Assembly: GCF_037977055.1 (NCBI RefSeq)
Contig: NZ_CP150274.1
Span: forward strand, 4,216,001 to 4,280,000
Direction of reading: 5' to 3'
Length of the DNA stretch: 64,000 nucleotides
DNA from: Paenibacillus sp. FSL K6-1096
GTDB lineage: Bacteria > Bacillota > Bacilli > Paenibacillales > Paenibacillaceae
Both the position numbers and the translations under genes were made by a program. A model generated the notes under the pieces. The model was not told the origin of the DNA and did no database searches. It worked only from the letters and a program-made list of their open reading frames with translations. Below, one piece after another: positions 1 through 7,633 of the stretch; position 1 is the stretch's first letter; each line of letters begins with the position of its first letter.

Positions 1-1
1 T

Positions 2-445
2 TTCGCTTCCTTTACCTCGCACTGCGGGCTGCCGCTGGAGGTTGTGGTGCACGGAACGCCGGCGCTGATGTATATGGAGCATGACCTGTTCGAGAATACC
101 GAAGTGATGGAGCCGATCGGCGAGGAAGACAACCAGTACGTGCGCAATGATGTGCTAGTCCTCAAAACCGATAAAGGCGAGAACCCCGTCTACCGCGACC
201 AATACGGCCGCTGCCATCTGCTGTTTGCCAAAGAGCTGTGTTACCTGCCGATGTTGGACGAAATGAAGGACCTGGGCATTGCCACCTTCCGCATTGAAGG
301 AGCCACTTACAGCACACAGGAGCTGCGTACCATTATTGCCGCATATCAGGCTGCACTTCACGGGCCGAAGCGGGAGAACGATCTGCTGGGCGGACTGAAG
401 CCGGTATATGCCGGATACACGCTCGGGTCGCTGCAATTCAACTAA
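2..445 (+). CDS. U32 family peptidase, C-terminal part (5' end outside window)
   Basis: The frame is open from base 2 to the stop at 445, so only the last 147 codons are visible and the true start lies upstream. The visible part contains LPLEVVVHGTPALMYMEHD followed by a conserved C-terminal module ending in AYQAALHG, which is the pattern of U32 peptidase-family proteins. Some members of this family work in oxygen-independent quinone hydroxylation rather than proteolysis. The next genes on the strand encode an aminotransferase and a UbiA prenyltransferase, so a role in quinone biosynthesis is plausible here but inferred from context only. The catalytic region is not visible. Confidence 0.75.
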   Translation, partial: FASFTSHCGLPLEVVVHGTPALMYMEHDLFENTEVMEPIGEEDNQYVRNDVLVLKTDKGENPVYRDQYGRCHLLFAKELCYLPMLDEMKDLGIATFRIEGATYSTQELRTIIAAYQAALHGPKRENDLLGGLKPVYAGYTLGSLQFN

Positions 446-455
446 CATTATTCAA

Positions 456-484
456 TTTTAAAATATCGCTGAAGCGAGTATAAT
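456..484 (+). promoter_or_regulatory. Possible sigma-A promoter before the aminotransferase gene
   Basis: A perfect TATAAT (479-484) lies 17 bp after a weak TTTTAA (456-461). The predicted start near 491 would leave a leader of about 85 bases before the ATG at 576. The weak -35 keeps confidence low. Confidence 0.35.
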
Positions 485-575
485 TAGAGCAATGGTGCAT
501 TTATAAGTACTTTTTTTCACAAGTTCAAGGACTGTGGCCTGCCGTACATCCGCAGTTGAAAGTGAGGGTATTAAC

Positions 576-1859
576 ATGGAACAGAGCAATTATATCGGAA
601 GAGAAGCCGTAGCCGCCAAAAGAAAGCAGCACTTCTACCCGTGCACCGCACATTTCTACCGGGATGCCCCGCAGCTGGTACGCGGACACATGCAGTATCT
701 CTACGATGAGAACGGCAAGGAATACACGGACTTCTTCGCCGGGGTATCGGTGGTCGCCTGCGGCCACTGCAACCCGGCCATCACCTCCCGCACCATCGCG
801 CAGCTCCAGCAGCTGCAGCACACCTCGCCCATCTATCTGACCCAGCCGAATGTGGATTTGGCGGAACGTCTGGAGGGACTGCTGCCGGGTGCCTTGCGCC
901 GGACCTTCTTCGTCAACAGCGGCTCGGAGGCGAACGAAGGGGCGCTCCTGCTCGCGCGGATGCATACGGGGCGCAAGGGCTTCATCGCGCTGGAGGCGGG
1001 CCTGCATGGCCGGACTAACCTGACGATGAGCGTAACCGGACTGCAGATGTGGAGAACCGATGCCTATCTGGATGAGGATGTGACGTTCATCAAGCGTCCG
1101 TACCACCCGGACCTGACCCTGGAGGAAGCTGCGGCGCAGTCGCTCCAGCATCTGAAAGAGGTGCTGGCCGAGAAGGGCGACACCATCGCCGCCATGATTG
1201 CTGAACCGATTCAGGGGAACGGCGGGATGGTTATGCCTGCGCTGACCTATTTCCGTGAGGTAAAAGCCCTGCTGGAGCAGTACGGCGTGCTTCTGATCGA
1301 CGATGAGATTCAGACCGGCTATGGCCGTACGGGAGCGATGTTCGCGATGGAGCATTACGGCGTAGTGCCGGACATCATCAGCATGGCTAAGGCGCTGGGC
1401 AACGGCGTACCAGTCGCGGCATTTTCGACGAAGGATGAGATTGCCGCTTCGCTGAACAAGCCTTCCGCATCGACCTTTGGCGGGAACCCTGTTTCTGCGG
1501 CTACCGCGCTGGCGGTGCTGGATTATATCCAGGGCGAGCGGCTGCCGGAGCGTGCGGCTGAGCTGGGCGGACGGCTGAAGCAGGGCCTGCTTGCCCTCCA
1601 GCAGCGTTACCCTGCGTTGATTACTGATGTGCGGGGCACGGGTCTGATGCTGGGAGCAGAGCTGGCCGGTTCGGGTACGATGGATGCCGCTGCGCTGACC
1701 GACCAGGTACTGGAGGAGCTGAAGGACCGGGGCTATCTAATCGGCAAAAACGGCATAGGCCGCAACGTCCTCGCCTTCCAGCCGCCGCTGGTGGTCACGG
1801 CAGAGAACATCGACGCCCTGCTGGCGGCGCTGGATGAAGTGCTGCAAGCGATCCATTGA
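576..1859 (+). CDS. Class III PLP-dependent aminotransferase
   Basis: 427 residues, the normal length for class III (ornithine/4-aminobutyrate/AGXT2-like) aminotransferases. Landmarks are the FFVNSGSEANEGALLLAR phosphate-binding region, the LIDDEIQTGYGRTG stretch with the cofactor-contacting aspartate, and SMAKALGNGVPVAAF, whose lysine should bind PLP. The ATG at 576 is preceded by GTGAGGG at good spacing; an upstream ATG at 534 in the same frame lacks a site. The prenyltransferase gene starts 12 bp downstream, so the two are probably co-transcribed. The amino donor and acceptor cannot be read from the sequence. A cytosolic transaminase is certain enough; its part in quinone metabolism is only suggested by the neighbours. 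Confidence 0.85.
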   Translation: MEQSNYIGREAVAAKRKQHFYPCTAHFYRDAPQLVRGHMQYLYDENGKEYTDFFAGVSVVACGHCNPAITSRTIAQLQQLQHTSPIYLTQPNVDLAERLEGLLPGALRRTFFVNSGSEANEGALLLARMHTGRKGFIALEAGLHGRTNLTMSVTGLQMWRTDAYLDEDVTFIKRPYHPDLTLEEAAAQSLQHLKEVLAEKGDTIAAMIAEPIQGNGGMVMPALTYFREVKALLEQYGVLLIDDEIQTGYGRTGAMFAMEHYGVVPDIISMAKALGNGVPVAAFSTKDEIAASLNKPSASTFGGNPVSAATALAVLDYIQGERLPERAAELGGRLKQGLLALQQRYPALITDVRGTGLMLGAELAGSGTMDAAALTDQVLEELKDRGYLIGKNGIGRNVLAFQPPLVVTAENIDALLAALDEVLQAIH

Positions 1860-1871
1860 AGAAAGAGGCAC

Positions 1872-2762
1872 ATGATTATGGTTATCTTTAATGCTTTTAA
1901 GAATACGGCTCTGAAATTAAAAATGTTCAGCGAGCTGGTGATGTTCTCGCATACGCTGTTCTCGCTGCCGTTTGCCATCATCTCGATGGTGTGGGCGGCG
2001 GGAGGCTGGCCTTCGGGCCATATGATGCTGTGGGGGCTGATCGCTCTGATCGGGGCGCGCAACGGGGCCAATGCGTTCAACCGGCTGGTGGACCGCACCT
2101 TTGACGGCAACAACCCGCGTACGGCCCACCGCCATCTGCCGCAGCGCCTGCTCGCCGAGAAGGAAGTTATCCTGTTCATTATCGTCAACTATATTCTGTT
2201 CATTGTAGCTTCCGGGATGCTGAATCTGCTCTGTCTGCTGCTGTCACCGGTGGCGATTGTACTGATCTCTTCGTACTCATATACCAAGCGCTTCACCTTC
2301 CTTAGCCATCTATATCTGGGCTTCGTGATTGCTTCGGCGCCGATTGGCGCGTGGTTTGCGGTAACGGGGAACATCGCCTTCACGCCATTCGTGATCGGAA
2401 CAGTGGTAATGCTCTGGATCGCCGGCTTCGACATTATCTACGGCACCCAGGATATCGAGTTTGACCGCAACAACGGCTTATGGTCCATTCCGAGCTTCTT
2501 CGGTCTGGAGAACGCGCTGCGGATCTCCAAGGGCCTGCATTTCATCATGATTCTGCTGCTGCTGTTCCTCTACGTCTGGCGCGACCTCGGCTGGATGTAC
2601 CTGGTTGGCATCGGGATCGCTACCGTGCTGCTGATGACCGAGCACAAGATTATTAAGCCGTCCAACCGCAAGCTGATGAAGGTGGCTTCTTATAATTTGA
2701 ATCAGGTGATCAGTATGGTGATATTGCTGTGCACGTTGATTGATTATTTTTACGTTAGTTAG
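1872..2762 (+). CDS. UbiA-family polyprenyltransferase (MqnP / DmkA-like)
   Basis: 296-residue integral membrane protein with about eight hydrophobic segments. It carries both UbiA aspartate-rich motifs: NRLVDRTFDGNNPRTAHRHLP near residue 77, and GFDIIYGTQDIEFDRNNGLWSIP near residue 190. The first motif reads N-x2-NRLVDR rather than the NDxxD of typical MenA, resembling the UbiA/MqnP branch that prenylates hydroxylated aromatic acids. RBS GAAAGAGG precedes the ATG. With the prenyl diphosphate synthase, NDH-2 and flavolipoprotein genes nearby, it could make the (demethyl)menaquinone used for extracellular electron transfer, as DmkA does in Listeria. Which ring substrate it uses is not decidable here. 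Confidence 0.85.
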   Translation: MIMVIFNAFKNTALKLKMFSELVMFSHTLFSLPFAIISMVWAAGGWPSGHMMLWGLIALIGARNGANAFNRLVDRTFDGNNPRTAHRHLPQRLLAEKEVILFIIVNYILFIVASGMLNLLCLLLSPVAIVLISSYSYTKRFTFLSHLYLGFVIASAPIGAWFAVTGNIAFTPFVIGTVVMLWIAGFDIIYGTQDIEFDRNNGLWSIPSFFGLENALRISKGLHFIMILLLLFLYVWRDLGWMYLVGIGIATVLLMTEHKIIKPSNRKLMKVASYNLNQVISMVILLCTLIDYFYVS

Positions 2763-2837
2763 GGCGGGAGAGGCCGGGATGCTGCACTGCGCTGCATGGC
2801 GGGCGGGAGAGGCCGGGAAGCTGCACTGCGCGGAATG
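2763..2837 (+). repeat. Imperfect direct repeat, two units of about 38 bp
   Basis: The string GGCGGGAGAGGCCGGGA followed by a GCTGCACTGCG segment occurs twice in a row just after the prenyltransferase stop. The copies differ at only a few bases. No function is apparent. Confidence 0.6.
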
Positions 2838-3028
2838 TTTGGACTTCCGGTCGCTGTTAACTTCGGATTCCCTGATTGAAACCGCCAGCCGCGGTAGAAA
2901 TCCGAAGTTAAAGGCGAACGCTGCCGCTCCTTCAGTTCCAAAATTCCTCTCCGTTCCGTCCTGGCCTCCCCCTGGGCAACAACTAACTTCAAAAAGACAA
3001 CAAGCCTGCCTAGCGGGGCGGGCGGCAG

Positions 3029-3065
3029 AAAAGCGCGGAAAGCTTAAATCCGCGCTTTTCTTGTT
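3029..3065 (+). terminator. Rho-independent terminator after the prenyltransferase gene
   Basis: An 11-bp perfect stem (AAAAGCGCGGA at 3029-3039 with TCCGCGCTTTT at 3049-3059) and a 9-base loop are followed by TTCTTGTT. It is the first strong terminator after the aminotransferase-prenyltransferase pair. Confidence 0.75.
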
Positions 3066-3101
3066 GGGCTTGAAACTTAAGAGCAAGGCCAAAGAGAGAA
3101 A

Positions 3102-3160
3102 CCCCGCAACCCCGCAAACCCCAAACCCCAAACCCCAAACCCCAAACCCCAAACCCAAAG
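3102..3160. repeat. Heptameric microsatellite, CCCCAAA
   Basis: Two CCCCGCAA-type units lead into about five CCCCAAA/CCCAAA heptamers. It lies in a non-coding stretch that has other simple repeats. Confidence 0.85.
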
Positions 3161-3242
3161 GTGAAACCCATTCCCACTGCTAAACACGCTCACGTTCGCT
3201 TTGCTGCGTTCGCTTGTTTAGAGGGGGGCTAACTAACTAACC

Positions 3243-3860
3243 GACCAACCATTGGCATGGCAATTGTACTCTGTACAATAGAATCCGCTGAAATTAGTGT
3301 GAGAATCGCATCGGTTGCACTCTGTACAGTAGAATTTGCTTCATGGGCGGGTAATGGACACTTTTTCTGAAATCTAATGTACGAAATGCAGCAGAACGCG
3401 TTTGAGTTAAAGATTTAGTGGGATCTACTGTACAAAGTACAATCATCAGCAGTAGACTTCCCACGATGGGCGATGGGCGATGGGCGATGGGCGATGGGCG
3501 ATGGGCGATGGGCGATGGGCGATGGGCGATGGGCGATGGGCGATGGGCGATGGGCGATGGGCGATGGGCGATGGGCGATGGGCGATGGCGATGGGCGATA
3601 CCGCCTGTCACAAATTATCCTTCGCCACTCATCAGCGCCAACTCATACTCCAGCCGCCCCTCGAGTGCATAACTGTATTTCGTGCAACTAAAAGTTGGAT
3701 AATAGACCGATTTCGCACGATAGATGTATTCCGTACAACTAAATTTGCTGAAAAGGGGCGTTTGTGTGAAATAAGGCCGAAATAGGTGTACAGAGTGCAG
3801 TTATAGTGGTAGTCGTTCAGATAAAAGGTCCTTTAGATGTACAGAATACAATTAGTGGCT
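3243..3860. repeat. Cluster of a dispersed short palindromic element (about 20 bp)
   Basis: About seven copies of an element close to TGTATTCYGTACAACTAAA occur in both orientations: near 3263-3283, 3315-3335, 3425-3444, 3668-3690, 3722-3743, 3784-3804 and 3835-3855. The first contains the palindrome TTGTAC TCT GTACAA. The same element recurs four times at 17128-17310. The interval also contains the GATGGGC array. No gene is supported between 2763 and 4078. Confidence 0.7.
3465..3596. repeat. Heptameric tandem array, GATGGGC
   Basis: Seventeen perfect GATGGGC units run without interruption from 3465 to 3583, followed by one six-base unit and one more perfect unit. Apparent open frames across it (Met-Gly-Asp-Gly-Arg-Trp-Ala repeats) arise from the repeat and are not genes. 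Confidence 0.97.
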
Positions 3861-4003
3861 GTCGAGTACAGGTTGGGGTGCTAATGTTCAGCGTGTTATG
3901 GGGAGCTGCTGCGAGCGAGGGGGCGAAGGGCGAGGGTGCCGCAGGCGAAGGCGTGAAGGGGCTAGGACCAACAGTCCATCCCCGGTGGCTCCGCAGAGGC
4001 CAC

Positions 4004-4030
4004 AAAAAAACGAGCCTGATTAAAGGCTCG
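4004..4030 (-). terminator. Terminator of the polyprenyl synthase gene
   Basis: On the minus strand CGAGCC (4030-4025), an 8-base loop and GGCTCG (4016-4011) are followed by seven T residues (4010-4004). It lies about 50 bp past the synthase stop. Confidence 0.85.
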
Positions 4031-4078
4031 TGCTTGGGAAATAATGATAGATGAAGCGAACGGTGCGTGAGGCGGGAA

Positions 4079-5059
4079 TCAGCGGTCACGGCCGGCGAAA
4101 TAGCGGAGCAGGATGTCCAGATCGGCATGGGCCGGGAAGCTGGACAGCTGCTGCACGATAGCGGCAGCCTGGGACAGGTAGTCCTGGCTGACGGCCTCGG
4201 CACGGGTGAGCGCATCGCTGCCCTTGACCAGCTCCAGGACATGAGCGATGTCCTCTGAAGAAGAGGCAGGGCCGATGCTGCGGATCACCGGGGCAAGCTG
4301 CGGGTCCTGCAGGGCGAAGAGCACCGGCAGGGTAACCTGTCCGTGGCGCAGATCGCTGCCGGCCGGCTTGCCAAGCACATCTGCGGATTGCGTGAAGTCC
4401 AGAATGTCGTCCTGAATCTGGAATGACATCCCCAGTGCTTCACCGAAGGAATAGAGCAGCTGGGCCGTCTCCGCGCTGCTCTCTGTGGACATTGCCCCCA
4501 CCTTCAGACAGGTAGCCATCAGCAGCGCTGTTTTGTTGCGGGACTTCTCCAGGTACTGCTCCATCGTAAGATCATAGTCGAAGACATGCTCCATTTGCTG
4601 ATATTCGCCCAGGCATAACTGGGTGGTTGCCACAGAGGACAGGTCATGAACGTACTGGTCCCGGTCCCCCGAATACTTGCTGAGCAGTTCAATGACGCGG
4701 GCGGACATATAATTGCCGATGTGCACAGCGGATAAGATTCCGGTCTTCATATGCAAGGCAGGCTCGCCCCGCCGCTGCTCGGCATTGTCGATAATATCGT
4801 CATGAATCAATGAGGCCGCATGGATGAATTCAGCCGCTGCCGCTAATTGCAGAGTACGGCGTCCGGGGGTCTTCAGTCCGAACCGGCTGCCGACTACAAC
4901 CATCAGCGGGCGGAGGCGCTTACCGCCGGAACCCGTCAGCTCAAGAATGCTCTGCGCCAGCAGTGACTTCTTGGGCACATCCTTGTCGCGGACCACCAGA
5001 TTCTTAATTTCGTTGTTAATTTCATTCAGATCAATATTCAGTGCTTCATGCAGCTTCAT
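4079..5059 (-). CDS. Polyprenyl diphosphate synthase, long-chain (HepT / DmkB-like)
   Basis: 326 residues. It carries the trans-prenyltransferase signatures GGKRLRPLMVV, the first aspartate-rich motif LIHDDIIDNAEQRRG and the second FQIQDDILDF followed by GKPAGSDLRHGQVTLP. It condenses isopentenyl diphosphate into the long prenyl tail of menaquinone. The ATG at 5059 has AGGTGGG upstream; an in-frame GTG at 5074 overlaps that site and is less likely. The gene follows a short HepS-like gene by 18 bp, so the two may form a two-component synthase. Together with the nearby UbiA protein it matches the DmkA/DmkB pair of Listeria's electron-transfer locus. Confidence 0.88.
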   Translation of the reverse strand: MKLHEALNIDLNEINNEIKNLVVRDKDVPKKSLLAQSILELTGSGGKRLRPLMVVVGSRFGLKTPGRRTLQLAAAAEFIHAASLIHDDIIDNAEQRRGEPALHMKTGILSAVHIGNYMSARVIELLSKYSGDRDQYVHDLSSVATTQLCLGEYQQMEHVFDYDLTMEQYLEKSRNKTALLMATCLKVGAMSTESSAETAQLLYSFGEALGMSFQIQDDILDFTQSADVLGKPAGSDLRHGQVTLPVLFALQDPQLAPVIRSIGPASSSEDIAHVLELVKGSDALTRAEAVSQDYLSQAAAIVQQLSSFPAHADLDILLRYFAGRDR

Positions 5060-5077
5060 TGTGTGTGTTCCCACCTG

Positions 5078-5527
5078 TCAAATGGCTTTGCTGGTACGGC
5101 TTCGTTGTTTGCGCTCCTGAATGAGGAATTCATCAAAGTCCCGGGCCGGATGATGTGCTGTGAACTCTCCATTTGAACGTTTAATCTGCATTTTCTTAAT
5201 CAAGGGGGCCATGTAGGCCACCAGGTCCAGCTCCCGGCATTTCACTGCGAACTGCAGGTAGAAGCTGTAGAGGTAATCTCCATCCAAAATGTTGCGGGTC
5301 AGGTCAGGATGATGCGGGACACATTCCATATGGCGCTGCGCGGCCACGGTAAGAATGGTATAAATGCCTAGCAAATGGACTTTGCGGTCATATTCCAGAT
5401 CATGGCGTTCCAGTACCGTTAGCAATTGCTCACATTCTGCCGGAGAGAGAGACAACTGAATTCCGGCGATCTGGGACATTTCAGCCTGAAGCAACCGGAA
5501 CGTATCTTCAATGAGTTTTGGATTCAC
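5078..5527 (-). CDS. Heptaprenyl diphosphate synthase component I-like protein (short)
   Basis: 149 residues starting at GTG with AAGGAGA upstream. The middle segment ILDGDYLYSFYLQFAVKCRELDLVAYMAPLIKKMQ resembles the GDY(Y/L)-containing region of HepS, the non-catalytic subunit that sets product length in two-component synthases. HepS proteins are usually about 250 residues, so this is a shortened form. Its position directly before the catalytic subunit supports the assignment. No catalytic motif is present, as expected for component I. The assignment rests on pattern and context. Confidence 0.6.
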   Translation of the reverse strand: MNPKLIEDTFRLLQAEMSQIAGIQLSLSPAECEQLLTVLERHDLEYDRKVHLLGIYTILTVAAQRHMECVPHHPDLTRNILDGDYLYSFYLQFAVKCRELDLVAYMAPLIKKMQIKRSNGEFTAHHPARDFDEFLIQERKQRSRTSKAI

Positions 5528-5599
5528 AAGCTTCTCTCCTTCTTATCGGTTTTGCCGGAAGCAACCATAGCCCTGTTAATCCCTACAAAACCATTGTGC

Positions 5600-5670
5600 T
5601 GCAATATTGCACGAATGTGCATTCACCTTGTTAAACAAGGAGAGTAATGTGTCCAAGGACACATTACTCT
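5600..5670. promoter_or_regulatory. Three consecutive palindromes between ndh2 and the synthase genes
   Basis: TGCAATATTGCA (5600-5611), CCTTGTT-A-AACAAGG (5626-5640) and a perfect inverted repeat with 14-bp arms and a 2-base centre (5641-5670, AGAGTAATGTGTCC with its complement) follow each other. The last two abut. The longest may act as terminator of the ndh2 transcript, but no clear T tract follows, so an operator role is equally possible. Confidence 0.55.
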
Positions 5671-5706
5671 TAAGCATAACATATTCAGCTGACAGCAGCC
5701 CGCAGG

Positions 5707-7584
5707 TCAGTCGGTAAATAGATACCAGCGCCGGACGAGCGGAATCTTCTTCCACTGCTTCTTGAGCCAAGGCAGAACATAGTAATCCAGGCCGAACACG
5801 CTGCCGGAGCCGCCGATGCAGGCAATCGCTGCACCTACATACCAGAGCATCTCGGTGGCTGCCATCTTGGTGGTCCAGATCATTACCGCCATGGCGATCG
5901 TTGCCAGGGAGGAGATGGCTGTGAACAAACCAACGATGAGCATAATACCGAAGACGATTTCGGCACAGACCATACCGATCTGGAACCATTTCGCCAGGAA
6001 GGTGTAAGAACCGTCATTGTTGTAGAACAGAAGATCCATGAACCAGTTCGACGTATTATAGATGAAGCCTGGAACCGGCAGAGCCGATACTGCTTCTTTG
6101 GCAGTGGAGACTGCGGAAGCGGCAGACTGGGCATCTACTGTAGTCTTCACGGCATCAACGGCTTGGCTTGCTGCCGAAGTGGCGTCTGCATAAGGAGCAG
6201 CAGGGATCAGGAAGATCTTGTTCGGATCAACCCATATCTTGCGGATCTTCTCAATCCCTTCGTACAGCCACATGCCGCCAAGCAGCATACGGAGCGGAAC
6301 CAGCCAGAAGTTCGGCGAGCGCTTGGAGAAGTATCCGCCGACGAAGCTCTTGCGGTTCTCCACATGGAAGAACTCATGCATCATATAAGTCCAGACCTTA
6401 TTGAAGCCGGCTACCTGGGACAGGTAGAACATATTAATGAAGTGTTTGGACAACATAGCCATGAAGCCGGTCAGCATGAACAGCTTGCCCGGAAGACCAA
6501 CGTTCGCTACACCGTAGCGGCTGCCGATCGAGACCATGGTGCCGTGGAAGCCTGGTTTGTATGCTTTCTTAGGCGTGCCCTTGATATCAGCGGTAATATT
6601 GCCCGCGATTACCGGAGCGGCCTGTTCAGCATTCTCAACCATCTGTGGCACCGGGCGCTCTTCGCCTTCAGGAATGAAGAAGATGTTATCGCCGACAACA
6701 TAGACATTCTTATGGTCAACACTCTCAAGGTGTTCATTAGTAACAATACGCTTACGTCCCTGCTGCTGAACATCAAGGCCGCCGACAAGCTCGGAGCCTT
6801 CGACACCAGCGGTCCAGACGATGGTCTTAGCTTCAACCACGTTCTTCTCGCCGAGAGCTACGGAGCCATCACCAACTTCAGTGATCTTAGCGCCTGTAAC
6901 GATCTCAACCTTCAGCTTGCGCAGACGGGCTTCGGCTTTCTGGATCAGCTTATCCGGCAGGATAGGCAGGATCTTCGGAGCCATATCCGCTACAATCAGT
7001 CTGACTTCAGACGGATCGATGAAGAATTCTCTGCACAGCTCGTCGCGCTGCTCAGCCATTTCACCCACAAGCTCAACGCCGGTGAAGCCTGCGCCGATGA
7101 TGACGAAGGTCAGCATGGAACGGCGTACGGCCGGATTCTTCTCTTTCGCAGCCTGGGTGTACATATCGCGGATCTGCCGCTTCAGGGCTACTGCATCATC
7201 GTAGGACCAGAAGGAGAAGGTATTCTCTTCCGCTCCCGGAATTCCGAAGAAGGTTGGTTTGCTTCCTGTGCCGATGACCAGATAATCATAAGCATAAGTG
7301 GCTTTGCCGGATTTCAGCTTCTTGCCTTTGAAGTCGATGTTGGTGATCTCATCAAGAACCACATCAACCTTCAGGCCGGCAAAGATTTTCTTCAGGTCAA
7401 CTTTGATCGAATCCTCAGGTGCGCGATTCGCAGAAACCTCATGCAGCTCAGTCAAAAGAGTGTGATATGGATTCCGGTCGATCAGTTTGATTTCTACATC
7501 TTTGTCGTTCTTAAATTTCTTTGCCAGTTTTTTAGCCGTGAGTACGCCGCCGTAGCCGCCCCCCAAAATGACTATTTTCTTCAA
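5707..7584 (-). CDS. ndh2: Type II NADH dehydrogenase with C-terminal membrane domain (Ndh2 of extracellular electron transfer)
   Basis: 625 residues, far longer than the roughly 400 of ordinary NDH-2. The N-terminal part has the FAD site VILGGGYGGVLTAKKL, a second dinucleotide fold FVIIGAGFTGVELVGEMAE near residue 160 for NADH, and the YVVGDN flavin-contact motif near 300. From about residue 425 the protein becomes a membrane domain with several hydrophobic helices of DoxX-like character, interrupted by an Ala/Ser-rich stretch near 480-520. This architecture matches the Listeria Ndh2 that passes electrons to a dedicated quinone pool. The start is TTG with GAGGTGAG six bases upstream. The FMN lipoprotein gene ends 49 bp upstream, so both are likely one operon. 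Confidence 0.85.
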   Translation of the reverse strand: MKKIVILGGGYGGVLTAKKLAKKFKNDKDVEIKLIDRNPYHTLLTELHEVSANRAPEDSIKVDLKKIFAGLKVDVVLDEITNIDFKGKKLKSGKATYAYDYLVIGTGSKPTFFGIPGAEENTFSFWSYDDAVALKRQIRDMYTQAAKEKNPAVRRSMLTFVIIGAGFTGVELVGEMAEQRDELCREFFIDPSEVRLIVADMAPKILPILPDKLIQKAEARLRKLKVEIVTGAKITEVGDGSVALGEKNVVEAKTIVWTAGVEGSELVGGLDVQQQGRKRIVTNEHLESVDHKNVYVVGDNIFFIPEGEERPVPQMVENAEQAAPVIAGNITADIKGTPKKAYKPGFHGTMVSIGSRYGVANVGLPGKLFMLTGFMAMLSKHFINMFYLSQVAGFNKVWTYMMHEFFHVENRKSFVGGYFSKRSPNFWLVPLRMLLGGMWLYEGIEKIRKIWVDPNKIFLIPAAPYADATSAASQAVDAVKTTVDAQSAASAVSTAKEAVSALPVPGFIYNTSNWFMDLLFYNNDGSYTFLAKWFQIGMVCAEIVFGIMLIVGLFTAISSLATIAMAVMIWTTKMAATEMLWYVGAAIACIGGSGSVFGLDYYVLPWLKKQWKKIPLVRRWYLFTD

Positions 7585-7633
7585 GAGAAACTCACCTCAT
7601 TCGTCTGATTAGCTGCAAAAGGGTAGCGAATAC

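Noticed and set aside
3418..3785. Open frames encoding Met-Gly-Asp-Gly-Arg-Trp-Ala repeats
   Set aside because: All reading frames of the heptameric array are open; there is no ribosome site or conserved start.
6163..7608. 481-codon open frame antisense to ndh2
   Set aside because: No start signal and no domain; the minus-strand gene is clearly NDH-2.
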